Shown here one piece after another: positions 1 through 11,860 of a stretch of 64,000 nucleotides of DNA. The notes below the pieces were generated by a model. It was not told where the DNA came from and searched no databases. It saw nothing but the letters and a program-made list of their open reading frames with translations. Source of the DNA: Tragulus kanchil. Its lineage: Eukaryota > Chordata > Mammalia > Artiodactyla > Tragulidae. The stretch covers positions 203,046,939 through 203,110,938 of the forward strand of contig JAIOJX010000032.1 in assembly GCA_022376925.1 (NCBI GenBank), given 5' to 3'. The position numbers were made by a program, and so were the translations under genes. The stretch's first letter is position 1. Every line of letters starts with the position of its first letter.

Positions 1-1818
1 GCCAAGTCACCTGACCAGGGCAAGAGGCAGGGCTTGGGACCAAAGCATCAGCCAATCGGATGCCCTCTGGTTAGCAGCTCTGGCACATTTGGAGGGCCCC
101 CCAGGGCCACCTCTCTCATTCACTTTGTAGCCCCAGGAGAGCCTGACTCAGGAGGCAGCCTCCATCATGCAGCACAAGGGAACTAACTCTCCAGCCCCAA
201 CTCTGAGCATTGCCCAGCCGACTCTTCACCTTAAGTTTCACCCTCTAAGCACCCCTGCCTCGCTGCAGAGTCCAGGGAGCAGAACAGCCACGGCAGGATC
301 ACCACGAAGGGTCATAAAATATTTCCCAGAAGGAAAATCCCTCCTCCCATGACCACGATGGGTGGGTGAGAAGGCAGGCGACGTGGAACCCTCACACACC
401 CCAGCTCCCAGGAGGAGGGGAGGGTCTTCTCCCACGTGCCTAAGAAGAGTGAGGGGCCAGGCCCAGCTGCAGCCCACACTCAAGAGCTCTGGGCAGCCAG
501 GGCCTGGAATCAGGAGGCTGGGACAGGTCCATCTGGTCCATTTGGTTCGTCTGTCCCTGGCCTGGCCTGGCCAGGTGGAAGTACAGCAGAGGCCGAGGCA
601 GATGCCTGAGCAGCAGATGGAAGTTTAGAGGGAAAGGTCCTGGAGAATGAAAAGGGCTGGAGCAGGTGGTGGTACAGTGCCCCTCGTGGGGAGACGCCCC
701 GGTTGGGAGCCTTATGGTAAGGTATTGGTGAGATAAAATGCTGGCTGGGAAGGTCAACTGGGCTGAAAAGAACCACGCAGCCCAGAGTGAGTTTCAGACG
801 TTACCCTCCAGAACCTTCTGAATCCTCAAAACGAAAACCACACTTGATCAATAAACTTTAGATGATGCACCTCTGCAAACTGCTGGCCTTAGGGTGACCA
901 AGGTAGTAATATTCCGCCAAAACATTGGGCCAATCTTCCCGAACAACAATAATACATTTAAAAGTCCAAGGGGGTGCCAGCCCCGGGACCAGACACCCTT
1001 GGGACCATGACCCAATGACCCACTTCCCCTGATCCCCTGGGGTCGCAGATAACCCAAGCATGGAGCTTCCCCCAAAGGCCACCATCACTGAGACTGGAAC
1101 CAGAGATGCCAAGTCACCTGACCAGGGCAAGAGGCAGGGCTTGGGGCCAAAGCATCAGCCAATCGGATGCCCTCTGGTTAGCAGCTCTGGCACATTTGGA
1201 GGGCCCCCCAGGGCCACCTCTCTCATTCACTTTGTAGCCCCAGGAGAGCCTGACTCAGGAGGCAGCCTCCTTCATGCAGCACAAGGGAACTAACTCTCCA
1301 GCCCCAACTCTGAGCATTGCCCAGCCGACTCTTCACCTTAAGTTTCACCCTCTAAGCACCCCTGCCTCGCTGCAGAGTCCAGGGAGCAGAACAGCCACGG
1401 CAGGATCACCACGAAGGGTCATAAAATATTTCCCAGAAGGAAAATCCCTCCTCCCATGACCACGATGGGTGGGTGAGAAGGCAGGCGACGTGGAACCCTC
1501 ACACACCCCAGCTCCCAGGAGGAGGGGAGGGTCTTCTCTCCCACGTGCCTAAGAAGAGTGAGGGGCCAGGCCCAGCTGCAGCCCACACTCAAGAGCTCTG
1601 GGCAGCCAGGGCCTGGAATCAGGAGGCTGGGACAGGTCCATCTGGTCCATTTGGTTCGTCTGTCCCTGGCCTGGCCTGGCCAGGTGGAAGTACAGCAGAG
1701 GCCGAGGCAGATGCCTGAGCAGCAGATGGAAGTTTAGAGGGAAAGGTCCTGGAGAATGAAAAGGGCTGGAGCAGGTGGTGGTACAGTGCCCCTCGTGGGG
1801 AGACGCCCCGGTTGGGAG
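1..1818. repeat. Tandem duplication 1 (offset about 1,107 bp)
   Basis: Bases 1-709 recur at 1108-1818. Copy 1 stops at 709 and 710-1107 is the leading part of copy 2, so the unit is about 1.1 kb and its first part lies upstream of the window. The copies differ by a few bases (for example A/G near 39/1146 and A/T near 165/1272) and by one TC insertion in copy 2. Copy 2 runs on into a short GGGA run (1815-1832) that copy 1 lacks, because copy 1 ends exactly there. The sequence holds no recognised gene. Confidence 0.95.
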
Positions 1819-2605
1819 GGAGGGAGGGAGGGTCCCAGTGCTGGGGGAGCAGCCTCGGTCCTACCTCCCGTCATGCTCAGAGATAGGCTCCTGTTTTCTC
1901 AGGAGCTCATTAAGGAAAGTCTCGGTCCCCCTGAGGGGAAGGGGCTCTCCTGTCACACCCCCAAGCCCACCCTCACAACACACCTTGGCCGCACACCCAC
2001 CCACTCAGTGCAGCCATGATGCGGAGGGACGCCCCTTGTCCCACCAATAATTTCACAGTCCGTGCCCTGCCCAGGGGGCTGTCCCATCCCTCTACACTTG
2101 AACATGTCTGGAGGCAGGGAGTTCAATGCCCCGCAGAAAGTTCTAATCAGAAGCTGGGAGCTGTTTCTGATAAAAAGATAAGAGATACCTATACGCCTCC
2201 TACTGTCAAGAAGTTTATTATCTACTGGAATGCAGTGTTTGAAGACTGAGGCTCTTGGGTGTCTCCTGTTCCAAATGGAACCTTCCCAAGTCCTGTGAGA
2301 CACCCCCTCTGCTAGCTCCACATCTCCCTAACATCGGTAGAGGAAACTCCACTGGAAGTCCCCTCTGTTCTTGTTTGGTTTTTTTTTGACAGTTCTGGCG
2401 GGTATTCTGTTATGTCCCCAGGCTCTACACATTCACCCACCGCCCCTCCATCCACCAGCGGGTCCCTGATGTGTCCTCAGGAAACATCATCAACCTGAGC
2501 GGGCACAGAGGCACCGCTGGGTTCACCTCCTAGCAGGCCCTTGCTGGACCTGCAGGGAGAGCCAATCAGGGGCTCTTCTGTTTATAATCCCCTCCTGCTG
2601 CTGCT
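1819..2605. other. Single-copy stretch, no gene seen
   Basis: I see no coding pattern or repeat family here. Two closely spaced GATA-type sites (TGATAA and AGATAA) lie near 2168-2183, next to an A/T-rich segment at 2184-2240. This is weak support for a regulatory element and nothing more. Confidence 0.4.
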
Positions 2606-3132
2606 TTGTTGTTCAGACGCTAAATAGTGTCTGACTCTGCGACCTCACGGACTGCAGGGCAGCAGGCTTCCCTGTTCTTCACTGTCTTCCAGAGTTTGCT
2701 CAAACTCATGAGTTGGTGATGCCATCCAACCATCTGACTCTCTGTGGTCCCTTTTCCTCCTGCTCTCAGTCCTTCCCAGCATCAGGATCTTTTCCAATGA
2801 GTTGGCTCTTTGCATCAGGTGGCCGAAGGATTGGAGCTTCAGCTTCAGCATCAGTCCTTCTAATGAATAGGTAGGGGTGATTTCCTTTAGGATTGACTAG
2901 TTTGATCTCCTTGCATGCCAAGGGACTCGCAGGAGTCTTCTCCAGCACCACAATTGGAAAGCATCAAATCTTCAGCACTCAGCCTTCTTTATGGTCCAAC
3001 TCTCACATCCATACCTAACTACCGGAAAATACCAAAGCTTTGACTATACAGACCTTGGTCGACAAAGTGACGTCTCTGCTTTTTAGCATGCTGTCTAGGT
3101 TTGTCATAGATTTTTTTCTAAGGAGCAAGCAT
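2606..3132 (-). mobile_element. BovB (RTE) LINE fragment, 3' part of ORF2, antisense
   Basis: The minus-strand translation of 2645-2851 (LKLQSFGHLMQRANSLEKIL) matches the C-terminal part of the BovB reverse-transcriptase ORF also present at about 63030-63100 in this window (LKLQSIGHMMQRTDFLEKIL). Upstream on the minus strand the match continues to about 3132. The fragment is 5'-truncated and carries substitutions and indels, so it is an inactive relic. Duplication 2 starts inside it, and a second partial copy lies at 3920-4227. Confidence 0.85.
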
Positions 3133-5014
3133 TAGGGCTCTGCAGTTCCCAGGAACATTCCAGGCTCGCTGTGATAAACACTGCAGGACAAGTCAGCTCC
3201 CAGACCCGAGCCCTCCATCCCACTCCTCCCTCAGGTTTATAACTGCCTCAGAGATTTTGGAAGACACTCTTGATATCAACAGTAATTATTTCAATGACTT
3301 TTTAGGGAGTCCATATTATATGCCACCGACTTCACATCTGCTTCTCTGAAGTGCTGCCTGAGGGAAGCCATTGGAGAGCCCACAGTCACGCCACACCCAG
3401 CGAACTGCAGGTCACAATTTTCCCGTCTTCCCTAACCTCACCACTCAGTCAGCCTTGATGGACACCGACACCTAGGAGTGGTTTCCTGCCCTAAGCCGTG
3501 GCTTCCTCTCCTGCCCCTCTCCTTCTTGGCTCTGAGGGCACAAAGTATCTTTTAGTGGGCTGTGCAGCCAAGAGGCACCCTGTCCAGGCCACTGCCTCCA
3601 GGCTCTGGTCAAGTGATTCTAGAACTGAGAAGGAAGCCAACTTGACCCTGGCCTCAGAGTTGGCACAGAAATCTAGCTACTCATTGAATGCCTGGGCTCC
3701 AGCCGAGAGTCTGACGATTTCATTCCTGCAGGCTTCTCATCTCTGTGACCAGTATTTTGGCCCCCCTGGAATGTCTATTCCAGAGAGAGTCAACGCATAC
3801 TCCGGGCACCAGTATGCCAAGGGTTGACCCAGTGAGGAGGACATGCCCAGCATAGCCCATGATAGGAAGCAGCTCATCCTCTCACTAGAAGGACAGGCGC
3901 TAAACAAACACATGTAGGCTCTTTGCATCAGGGCTGATTTCAGCATCAGTCCTTCTAATGAATAGGTAGGGGTGATTTCCTTTAGGATTGACTAGTTTGA
4001 TCTCCTTGCATGCCAAGGGACTCGCAGGAGTCTTCTCCAGCACCACAATTGGAAAGCATCAAATCTTCAGCACTCAGCCTTCTTTATGGTCCAACTCTCA
4101 CATCCATACCTAACTACCGGAAAATACCAAAGCTTTGACTATACAGACCTTGGTCGACAAAGTGACGTCTCTGCTTTTTAGCATGCTGTCTAGGTTTGTC
4201 ATAGATTTTTTTCTAAGGAGCAAGCATTAGGGCTCTGCAGTTCCCAGGAACATTCCAGGCTCGCTGTGATAAACACTGCAGGACAAGTCAGCTCCCAGAC
4301 CCGAGCCCTCCATCCCACTCCTCCCTCAGGTTTATAACTGCCTCAGAGATTTTGGAAGACACTCTTGATATCAACAGTAATTATTTCAATGACTTTTTAG
4401 GGAGTCCATATTATATGCCACCGACTTCACATCTGCTTCTCTGAAGTGCTGCCTGAGGGAAGCCATTGGAGAGCCCACAGTCACGCCACACCCAGCGAAC
4501 TGCAGGTCACAATTTTCCCGTCTTCCCTAACCTCACCACTCAGTCAGCCTTGATGGACACCGACACCTAGGAGTGGTTTCCTGCCCTAAGCCGTGGCTTC
4601 CTCTCCTGCCCCTCTCCTTCTTGGCTCTGAGGGCACAAAGTATCTTTTAGTGGGCTGTGCAGCCAAGAGGCACCCTGTCCAGGCCACTGCCTCCAGGCTC
4701 TGGTCAAGTGATTCTAGAACTGAGAAGGAAGCCAACTTGACCCTGGCCTCAGAGTTGGCACAGAAATCTAGCTACTCATTGAATGCCTGGGCTCCAGCCG
4801 AGAGTCTGACGATTTCATTCCTGCAGGCTTCTCATCTCTGTGACCAGTATTTTGGCCCCCCTGGAATGTCTATTCCAGAGAGAGTCAACGCATACTCCGG
4901 GCACCAGTATGCCAAGGGTTGACCCAGTGAGGAGGACATGCCCAGCATAGCCCATGATAGGAAGCAGCTCATCCTCTCACTAGAAGGACAGGCGCTAAAC
5001 AAACACATGTAGGC
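2804..5014. repeat. Tandem duplication 2 (offset 1,095 bp)
   Basis: Bases 2844-3919 recur at 3939-5014. The 19 bases at 3920-3938 are a shortened version of 2807-2843, the stretch that precedes the main match. Copy 2 thus opens with a rearranged or error-rich lead-in. The unit spans part of the antisense BovB fragment and about 790 bp of otherwise single-copy DNA. Both copies carry the same 109-codon open frame (3498-3827 and 4593-4922), which resembles no family I know and is probably chance. Confidence 0.95.
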
Positions 5015-7108
5015 AGAGCTCCAGAAAGGCAGGGGCCAGAGTGGGGAACCCTATACTAACAGGGGCTCCCCTAGCATGCCCATCTGGTCTGGCTTCATTC
5101 ATTCACTCATTTATTTGTATTGACATTCATTTCCCTTCCAGGAAACCTATCCCATTCCCTGATCCTTGATCTCTGGGACATCTCTCCTTTATTCAAAAGC
5201 ACAGTTTACATTAAAGACAGAGGGGACAAGTCCAAGAAGAGGGCTAAGAAGCAGCGGCCAGAGGAGCTAGAGAAGAGACAGTGAGCTGTGGATGTGCAGT
5301 GAGGAAAGCCATTGAGAACGGGGTGGTGGCAGGTCATGTGCAGCCACAAAGGCAGGGGAAGTCAGAAGGGCAGGTGTCCCCTTCAGTGAGCAGTCAGGAG
5401 CTGTCCGGTGACATGCCTAGGACAGTGTGCTGGCATGAGGAGTGAGGGGCACGAAGCAGGTCTGCAGGAGGCACTGGAGGTAGATAATCTTTCTGGAAAC
5501 CCAGCCAAGGAGAGGGTGGGGGCCCCCTTGCACACTTTCACACAGTACAGTCCATTGAACTCAGGGGTGGTGGAGGCTGAGAAGGAATGTTTTCGTTGTT
5601 GTCGGCTTCTTTGATGAGGAGGTGTGTCAAGAATGTAAGGAACTTCAAAAATTTTAAAATTACTTTCTATTTTGCCAGAAGCCATCCTGATCCCACCTAC
5701 TGACCCAGTGCAATTATCCACTGCTCCCCACCCCTCCCCAGGGGAGTAATGAATTCTATGGCAGCTCTATGTTACATGCTAACGGTAAAGGGCAAATCAC
5801 GATGGCGAGACTGAAATGACCCAAGACGAGAGTCAGCTCTTCTCAAATTCTGGTCCTGCCTTTATCAGTCAGCCGAGGTGCTGGTTGAACAGATAGCTTC
5901 CTGGACCTGACCCCATGCTGTTGTGTTGGTAAGTCGTGTCCGACTCTTTTGTGACCCCAAGGACTACAGCAGACCAGGCCTCTGTCCATGGGATTTTCTA
6001 GACAAGTCGTGTCAACATACTCCGGCAGTGCCAGGTGCCCAGTCATGAGTCCCATGATAGGAAGCAGCTCATCCTCTCACTAGAAGGACAGGCGCTAAAC
6101 AAACACATGTAGGCAGAGCTCCAGAAAGGCAGGGGCCAGAGTGGGGAACCCTATACTAACAGGGGCTCCCCTAGCATGCCCATCTGGTCTGGCTTCATTC
6201 ATTCACTCATTTATTTGTATTGACATTCATTTCCCTTCCAGGAAACCTATCCCATTCCCTGATCCTTGATCTCTGGGACATCTCTCCTTTATTCAAAAGC
6301 ACAGTTTACATTAAAGACAGAGGGGACAAGTCCAAGAAGAGGGCTAAGAAGCAGCGGCCAGAGGAGCTAGAGAAGAGACAGTGAGCTGTGGATGTGCAGT
6401 GAGGAAAGCCATTGAGAACGGGGTGGTGGCAGGTCATGTGCAGCCACAAAGGCAGGGGAAGTCAGAAGGGCAGGTGTCCCCTTCAGTGAGCAGTCAGGAG
6501 CTGTCCGGTGACATGCCTAGGACAGTGTGCTGGCATGAGGAGTGAGGGGCACGAAGCAGGTCTGCAGGAGGCACTGGAGGTAGATAATCTTTCTGGAAAC
6601 CCAGCCAAGGAGAGGGTGGGGGCCCCCTTGCACACTTTCACACAGTACAGTCCATTGAACTCAGGGGTGGTGGAGGCTGAGAAGGAATGTTTTCGTTGTT
6701 GTCGGCTTCTTTGATGAGGAGGTGTGTCAAGAATGTAAGGAACTTCAAAAATTTTAAAATTACTTTCTATTTTGCCAGAAGCCATCCTGATCCCACCTAC
6801 TGACCCAGTGCAATTATCCACTGCTCCCCACCCCTCCCCAGGGGAGTAATGAATTCTATGGCAGCTCTATGTTACATGCTAACGGTAAAGGGCAAATCAC
6901 GATGGCGAGACTGAAATGACCCAAGACGAGAGTCAGCTCTTCTCAAATTCTGGTCCTGCCTTTATCAGTCAGCCGAGGTGCTGGTTGAACAGATAGCTTC
7001 CTGGACCTGACCCCATGCTGTTGTGTTGGTAAGTCGTGTCCGACTCTTTTGTGACCCCAAGGACTACAGCAGACCAGGCCCCTCTGTCCATGGGATTTTC
7101 TAGACAAG
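4890..7108. repeat. Tandem duplication 3 (offset 1,100-1,102 bp)
   Basis: Bases 4951-6006 recur at 6051-7108. The 44 bases at 6007-6050 are a garbled, shortened rendering of about 4884-4950. Copy 1 lacks two C bases that copy 2 has in the Bov-tA (near 5980). Copy 1 ends inside a Bov-tA SINE, while copy 2 carries the SINE on to its end. The unit overlaps duplications 2 and 4, so some segments occur three times. Confidence 0.95.
5918..6006 (-). mobile_element. Bov-tA SINE, antisense, cut by duplication junction
   Basis: This is the same element as 7018-7209, but it stops abruptly at the duplication 3 junction. Only the tail-proximal half is present. The truncation comes from the duplication, not from retrotransposition. 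Confidence 0.85.
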
Positions 7109-7209
7109 AATACTGGAGCGGGTTGCCATTTTCTTCTCCGGGGGATCTTCCTGACCCAGGGATGGAACCCACATCTCCAACATTGGCAGATTCTGCTAAG
7201 CCACCTGCT
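7018..7209 (-). mobile_element. Bov-tA SINE, antisense
   Basis: This is a tRNA-related ruminant SINE in reverse orientation. It shows the complement of the usual CCCACTCCAGTATTCTTG-type core, the Pol III box-B-like region near 7150-7175 and the tail-side GTCCGACTCTTT segment near 7038. It is diverged and not obviously intact. Confidence 0.88.
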
Positions 7210-7317
7210 CAGTCACATTTTGAACATTCGTCTCTGCAGGTGGGACCCAGAAATCTGCAAGTTTGGTTCTCTATGTTGGTTTGCTTTTAGCACTCCAGCT
7301 GTGATTCTTAGGGGAGT

Positions 7318-7667
7318 CGAGTTGTTTACTTATTTTTGGCTATTCTGGGTTTTCACTGCTGCCATAGGCTCCTCTCTAGTTGCAGGGAATGGGGGCTACT
7401 CTATAGGTGAGGTGAGCAGGCTTCTTAATGTGTTGCAGTGATTTCTTTTGCTGTGGAACTTGGGCTCTAGGGCTCACAGGTTTTAGTAGTTGTGGCACAC
7501 GGGCTCCATAGTTGCAGCTCCAACGCCCTAGAGCACAGGCTCAATGGTTGTGGCTCACGGGCTTAGTAGCTGTGCAGTATGTGGGATCTTCCCAGATCAG
7601 GGATTGAACTCATGTCTCCTGCATTGGCAGGCGAACTTTTCACCACTGAGCTCCCAGGGAAGCCCCG
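7318..7667 (-). mobile_element. CHR-type tRNA-derived SINE (long form), antisense
   Basis: In reverse orientation the element opens with the GGGGCTTCCCTGGGAGCTCAG-like tRNA head (near 7645-7667) and carries a box-B-like AGGGATTGAACTCATG complement near 7600. It continues through the imperfect internal repeats typical of the long cetartiodactyl CHR SINEs. It is diverged. The family is recognised from memory, so the subfamily is uncertain. Confidence 0.8.
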
Positions 7668-8148
7668 GGAGGTGAGTTTGAATCTTACAGGAATAACACA
7701 TGCAGTCAGGGGACCTGAAGGAATCTGGATGCCCTGGAAGAGAAACAAGCCCAAGCGGTATGAGCGCGAAGGAAGGCTGGCGGCGCAGAGGGAAGTTTGG
7801 AGGTGGCCTCTCCTGCCCTCCAGGCAACCTCTCCTCATTCCAGGAGAGGCGAGGAGGGGAGGTCAGGAGATCTAGCAAAAGGAAGAACGTTTTCAGCAGC
7901 AACTGTGGGAGGAGGAGAACAGAAATCAGGGGTAAAGGCTTACCAGGACCCTTACCTCACCCTGCAAGGCAACAAGGCAGGGAAGTTTCTATGGCAGCTC
8001 TATGTTACATGCTAACGGTAAAGGGCAAATCACGATGGCGAGACTGAAATGACCCAAGACGAGTCAGCTCTTCTCAAATTCTGGTCCTGCCTTTATCAGT
8101 CAGCCGAGGTGCTGGTTGAACAGATAGCTTCCTGGACCTGACCCCATG

Positions 8149-8340
8149 CTGTTGTGTTGGTAAGTCGTGTCCGACTCTTTTGTGACCCCAAGGACTACAG
8201 CAGACCAGGCCCCTCTGTCCATGGGATTTTCTAGACAAGAATACTGGAGCGGGTTGCCATTTTCTTCTCCGGGGGATCTTCCTGACCCAGGGATGGAACC
8301 CACATCTCCAACATTGGCAGATTCTGCTAAGCCACCTGCT
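8149..8340 (-). mobile_element. Bov-tA SINE, antisense (duplicate of 7018-7209)
   Basis: Second copy of the Bov-tA at 7018-7209, carried by duplication 4. It is near identical, so it does not represent a separate insertion. Confidence 0.88.
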
Positions 8341-8448
8341 CAGTCACATTTTGAACATTCGTCTCTGCAGGTGGGACCCAGAAATCTGCAAGTTTGGTTC
8401 TCTATGTTGGTTTGCTTTTAGCACTCCAGCTGTGATTCTTAGGGGAGT

Positions 8449-8798
8449 CGAGTTGTTTACTTATTTTTGGCTATTCTGGGTTTTCACTGCTGCCATAGGC
8501 TCCTCTCTAGTTGCAGGGAATGGGGGCTACTCTATAGGTGAGGTGAGCAGGCTTCTTAATGTGTTGCAGTGATTTCTTTTGCTGTGGAACTTGGGCTCTA
8601 GGGCTCACAGGTTTTAGTAGTTGTGGCACACGGGCTCCATAGTTGCAGCTCCAACGCCCTAGAGCACAGGCTCAATGGTTGTGGCTCACGGGCTTAGTAG
8701 CTGTGCAGTATGTGGGATCTTCCCAGATCAGGGATTGAACTCATGTCTCCTGCATTGGCAGGCGAACTTTTCACCACTGAGCTCCCAGGGAAGCCCCG
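8449..8798 (-). mobile_element. CHR-type SINE, antisense (duplicate of 7318-7667)
   Basis: Near-identical second copy of the CHR SINE at 7318-7667, carried by duplication 4. Confidence 0.8.
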
Positions 8799-9124
8799 GG
8801 AGGTGAGTTTGAATCTTACAGGAATAACACATGCAGTCAGGGGACCTGAAGGAATCTGGATGCCCTGGAAGAGAAACAAGCCCAAGCGGTATGAGCGCGA
8901 AGGAAGGCTGGCGGCGCAGAGGGAAGTTTGGAGGTGGCCTCTCCTGCCCTCCAGGCAACCTCTCCTCATTCCAGGAGAGGCGAGGAGGGGAGGTCAGGAG
9001 ATCTAGCAAAAGGAAGAACGTTTTCAGCAGCAACTGTGGGAGGAGGAGAGAACAGAAATCAGGGGGGTAAAGGCTTACCAGGACCCTTACCTCACCCTGC
9101 AAGGCAACAAGGCAGGGAAGTTTC

Positions 9125-9335
9125 AATCTGCCTTTCTCAGTGCGGCACTAGTGACATTTGGGGCTGGTAATTCTTCACTGGGGGCCAACCTGTGCACTGC
9201 AGCGCGGTGAGCAGCACCCTTGGCCTCTGCCCACTGGAAGTCAGCAGCACCCCCTCCTCCAAACCTCCTCCAGTCCCTGCCAGATGTTCCCTGGGGGACA
9301 AAATTGCCCCTAGTTGAGAACCACTGATTTGGCTG
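9125..9335 (-). mobile_element. MER5-type hAT-Charlie DNA transposon relic
   Basis: The stretch ends in a GTTGAGAACCACTG-like terminal inverted repeat (9313-9328) preceded by a CCCTGGGGGACAAAATTGCCCC-like segment. These are characteristic of the MER5A/B non-autonomous hAT elements, here in reverse orientation. The interior (GACATTTGGGGCTGG, GGCCTCTGCCCACTGG) also fits. This is an ancient, inactive mammalian element. Confidence 0.85.
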
Positions 9336-9926
9336 TTGGAGGGAAGGGGGTGGGCAAGGGGTCCCAAAGCTGAGGGCATAGTTCCGGGATGGAGTGATGT
9401 CAGAAAGAGTGGAAATGGGAGAAAATGGAGCCCAAGAGTGTGGGGGTTCCCACGGGGTGGAGGCCACGAGAGCTGGAAGAATGGAAGGCTGGGCCACAGA
9501 AGATCTCGGAGGTGGAGCCTGGATGCCAAGGCCCTGGAGGATGTGGCCAGGGGTGGGGGGCCGGGCCAGGCTGCAGGAACAGCGCGGCCCTGGGAGGAGG
9601 GGGAGGTGCTGACACGTGTGCTCTGGGGAGGAGAGGGTCATGTGGAGTCCACCATCTGTGGTTGGCTGGGACCCAGTTCCCAACTGGTCGATGACTATTG
9701 ACTTTACGGGAGGGGCCCGCTGTCCCATTGGAGCCACCTTTGAAAGAGCAACAGTCAGTGGTCGAAGGCCCTGGAGGCATCATTTTCCCTCGGATCCATC
9801 TCATAACAGGGGCACAGCCAGAGCTGCCCTGGCCTCAATGTCAGCACCATCTGATTCACATGGCCCCCCTTGCCGCCACCCAGGCCTACCCTTCGCAGCA
9901 TCCAGTGGAAGGCCCCTACCGCAGCA
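9336..9926. other. GC- and purine-rich single-copy stretch, no gene seen
   Basis: Several overlapping open frames of 70-200 codons occur on both strands. They use G/C-rich low-complexity sequence, run into the neighbouring MER5 element and show no recognisable domain. I treat them as chance frames. No transposon is evident. Confidence 0.4.
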
Positions 9927-10445
9927 TGGCCCTTACCTCAGAGGGATATCTGAGCTTACTGGGGGGCTCTCTGCCTTCGCCAGATAGCACTTTGCTGGAC
10001 AGAGAAGTGCTTTGCTGAACTTTTTTTAAATAGAGACCAACAGAATCTCGGAAGTTCGGAAGGAAACTCAAACCATTCTGCTCTTTTGCCATGAACCTTT
10101 AAGAGGAAGAGAAACTCCAGGCTATCTATAAGAGGCAATCACTGATTTTTAAGCTGCAGGTCTATCCCCCTCAAGGCCACTTGGCAGAAAAAAAGAGGCT
10201 TCTGGAGGAACAGAGACTCCTGGAGGGAAGAGGAAGGGCACAGCCTGATTAGTCTAGGGCCTGGCTTTCTGCCCTCTACTGAGAAGCGTCCACCCACCCC
10301 ACGCCCAGAATCTGGATCATGTGCAGAGGGTCAGCCCTCCGAATCAGCTTTTGGCTCTGTGCTGGGGCTGCTCCATAAGAGCAGAAACAAGCCCCCGAGT
10401 CACGTAGCGCTCATGAGCCATTGCTTTGACATCAGATGAGCCAGT

Positions 10446-10553
10446 TATTAACTGCTGATTTTGAGTAAACAGCTCACCCTCTCTGGGCCTCAAGCTCTTT
10501 GTCTGTAAAATGGCTCCACCTCCTTGATAGGGCTATTCTGGGTGAGCAAGAGC
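10446..10553 (+). mobile_element. MIR SINE, interrupted by a BovB tail
   Basis: The stretch CCTCTCTGGGCCTCAAGCTC followed by TGTAAAATGG is the MIR core. The 3' part appears to resume at about 10738 (CATTTAGAACATGCCAGG), after the BovB tail inserted at 10556-10733. Second copy at 11572-11680 within duplication 5. Confidence 0.75.
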
Positions 10554-10555
10554 TA

Positions 10556-10733
10556 GACTGAGGGCAGGAGGAGAAGAGGCGACAGAGGGTGAGAGAGGTG
10601 GCTGGCATCACAGACTCAGTGGCCATGAGTTTGAGCAAACTCCAGGAGATGGTGAAGGCTGGCATGCTATAGTCCATGTGGTCGCAAAGACTTGGACATG
10701 ACCAAACGACTGAAAAACAACAACAACAACGCA
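10556..10733 (+). mobile_element. BovB 3' tail / Bov-A unit
   Basis: This matches the end of BovB (GATGAGATGG-like start, CATGAGTTTGAGCAAACTCC, then GTCCATGTGGTCGCAAAGAC) and finishes in an AAC-rich tail (10715-10730). It is a short retroposed 3' end with no coding capacity. It sits inside a MIR. Confidence 0.85.
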
Positions 10734-11682
10734 AGCAAAGCATTTAGAACATGCCAGGGCCCAGCAAGCTCTCAGCGAACAGTGGCTCTCTTATGGTTCT
10801 CCCAGGAAATCCCTCCCAGAAAATCCAGCAGCTGGCAGCAACCTGGGGTTAGACCCGGCAAAACTCTTCCCTCAACCAAGTCCCCAGCTCTAGAAATGAG
10901 AGTAATTCCACAAGGAATTTGCCATTTACCAGGAGTAGGTTAGGCAGAGTAAGAGCATAAATAAGCCTGAAACGGGAATCCACTCAACAGAAGAAAAACG
11001 GTTTCTGAACACTTCGACGCTTAGGCCATGTGCTAACCAGGGGCCATGGAGCTGGCCCTTACCTCAGAGGGATATCTGAGCTTACTGGGGGGCTCTCTGC
11101 CTTCGCCAGATAGCACTTTGCTGGACAGAGAAGTGCTTTGCTGAACTTTTTTTAAATAGAGACCAACAGAATCTCGGAAGTTCTGAAGGAAACTCAAACC
11201 ATTCTGCTCTTTTGCCATGAACCTCTAAGAGGAAGAGAAACTCCAGGCTATCTATAAGAGGCAATCACTGATTTTTAAGCTGCAGGTCTATCCCCCTCAA
11301 GGCCACTTGGCAGAAAAAAAGAGGCTTCTGGAGGAACAGAGACTCCTGGAGGGAAGAGGAAGGGCACAGCCTGATTAGTCTAGGGCCTGGCTTTCTGCCC
11401 TCTACTGAGAAGCGTCCACCCACCCCACGCCCAGAATCTGGATCATGTGCAGAGGGTCAGCCCTCCGAATCAGCTTTTGGCTCTGTGCTGGGGCTGCTCC
11501 ATAAGAGCAGAAACAAGCCCCCGAGTCACGTAGCGCTCATGAGCCATTGTTTTGACGTCAGATGAGCCAGTCATTAACTGCTGATTTTGAGTAAACAGCT
11601 CACCCTCTCTGGGCCTCAAGCTCTTTGTCTGTAAAATGGCTCCACCTCCTTGATAGGGCTATTCTGGGTGAGCAAGAGCTAG

Positions 11683-11860
11683 ACTGAGGGCAGGAGGAGA
11701 AGAGGCGACAGAGGGTGAGAGAGGTGGCTGGCATCACAGACTCAGTGGCCATGAGTTTGAGCAAACTCCAGGAGATGGTGAAGGCTGGCATGCTATAGTC
11801 CATGTGGTCGCAAAGACTTGGACATGACCAAACGACTGAAAAACAACAACAACAACGCAA
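11683..11860 (+). mobile_element. BovB 3' tail (duplicate of 10556-10733)
   Basis: Second copy carried by duplication 5. It includes the AAC-rich tail. Confidence 0.85.

Larger units (their letters stand above)
6854..9124. repeat. Tandem duplication 4 (offset 1,131-1,135 bp)
   Basis: Bases 6854-7988 recur at 7987-9124. The join at about 7988 is clean, and a few bases (TTCT) fit both sides. Differences are small indels: AG missing near 8062, and AG plus GG gained near 9050-9066. The unit contains an antisense Bov-tA and an antisense CHR SINE. The first 250 bp also occur at 5754-6006, which makes three copies. Confidence 0.95.
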
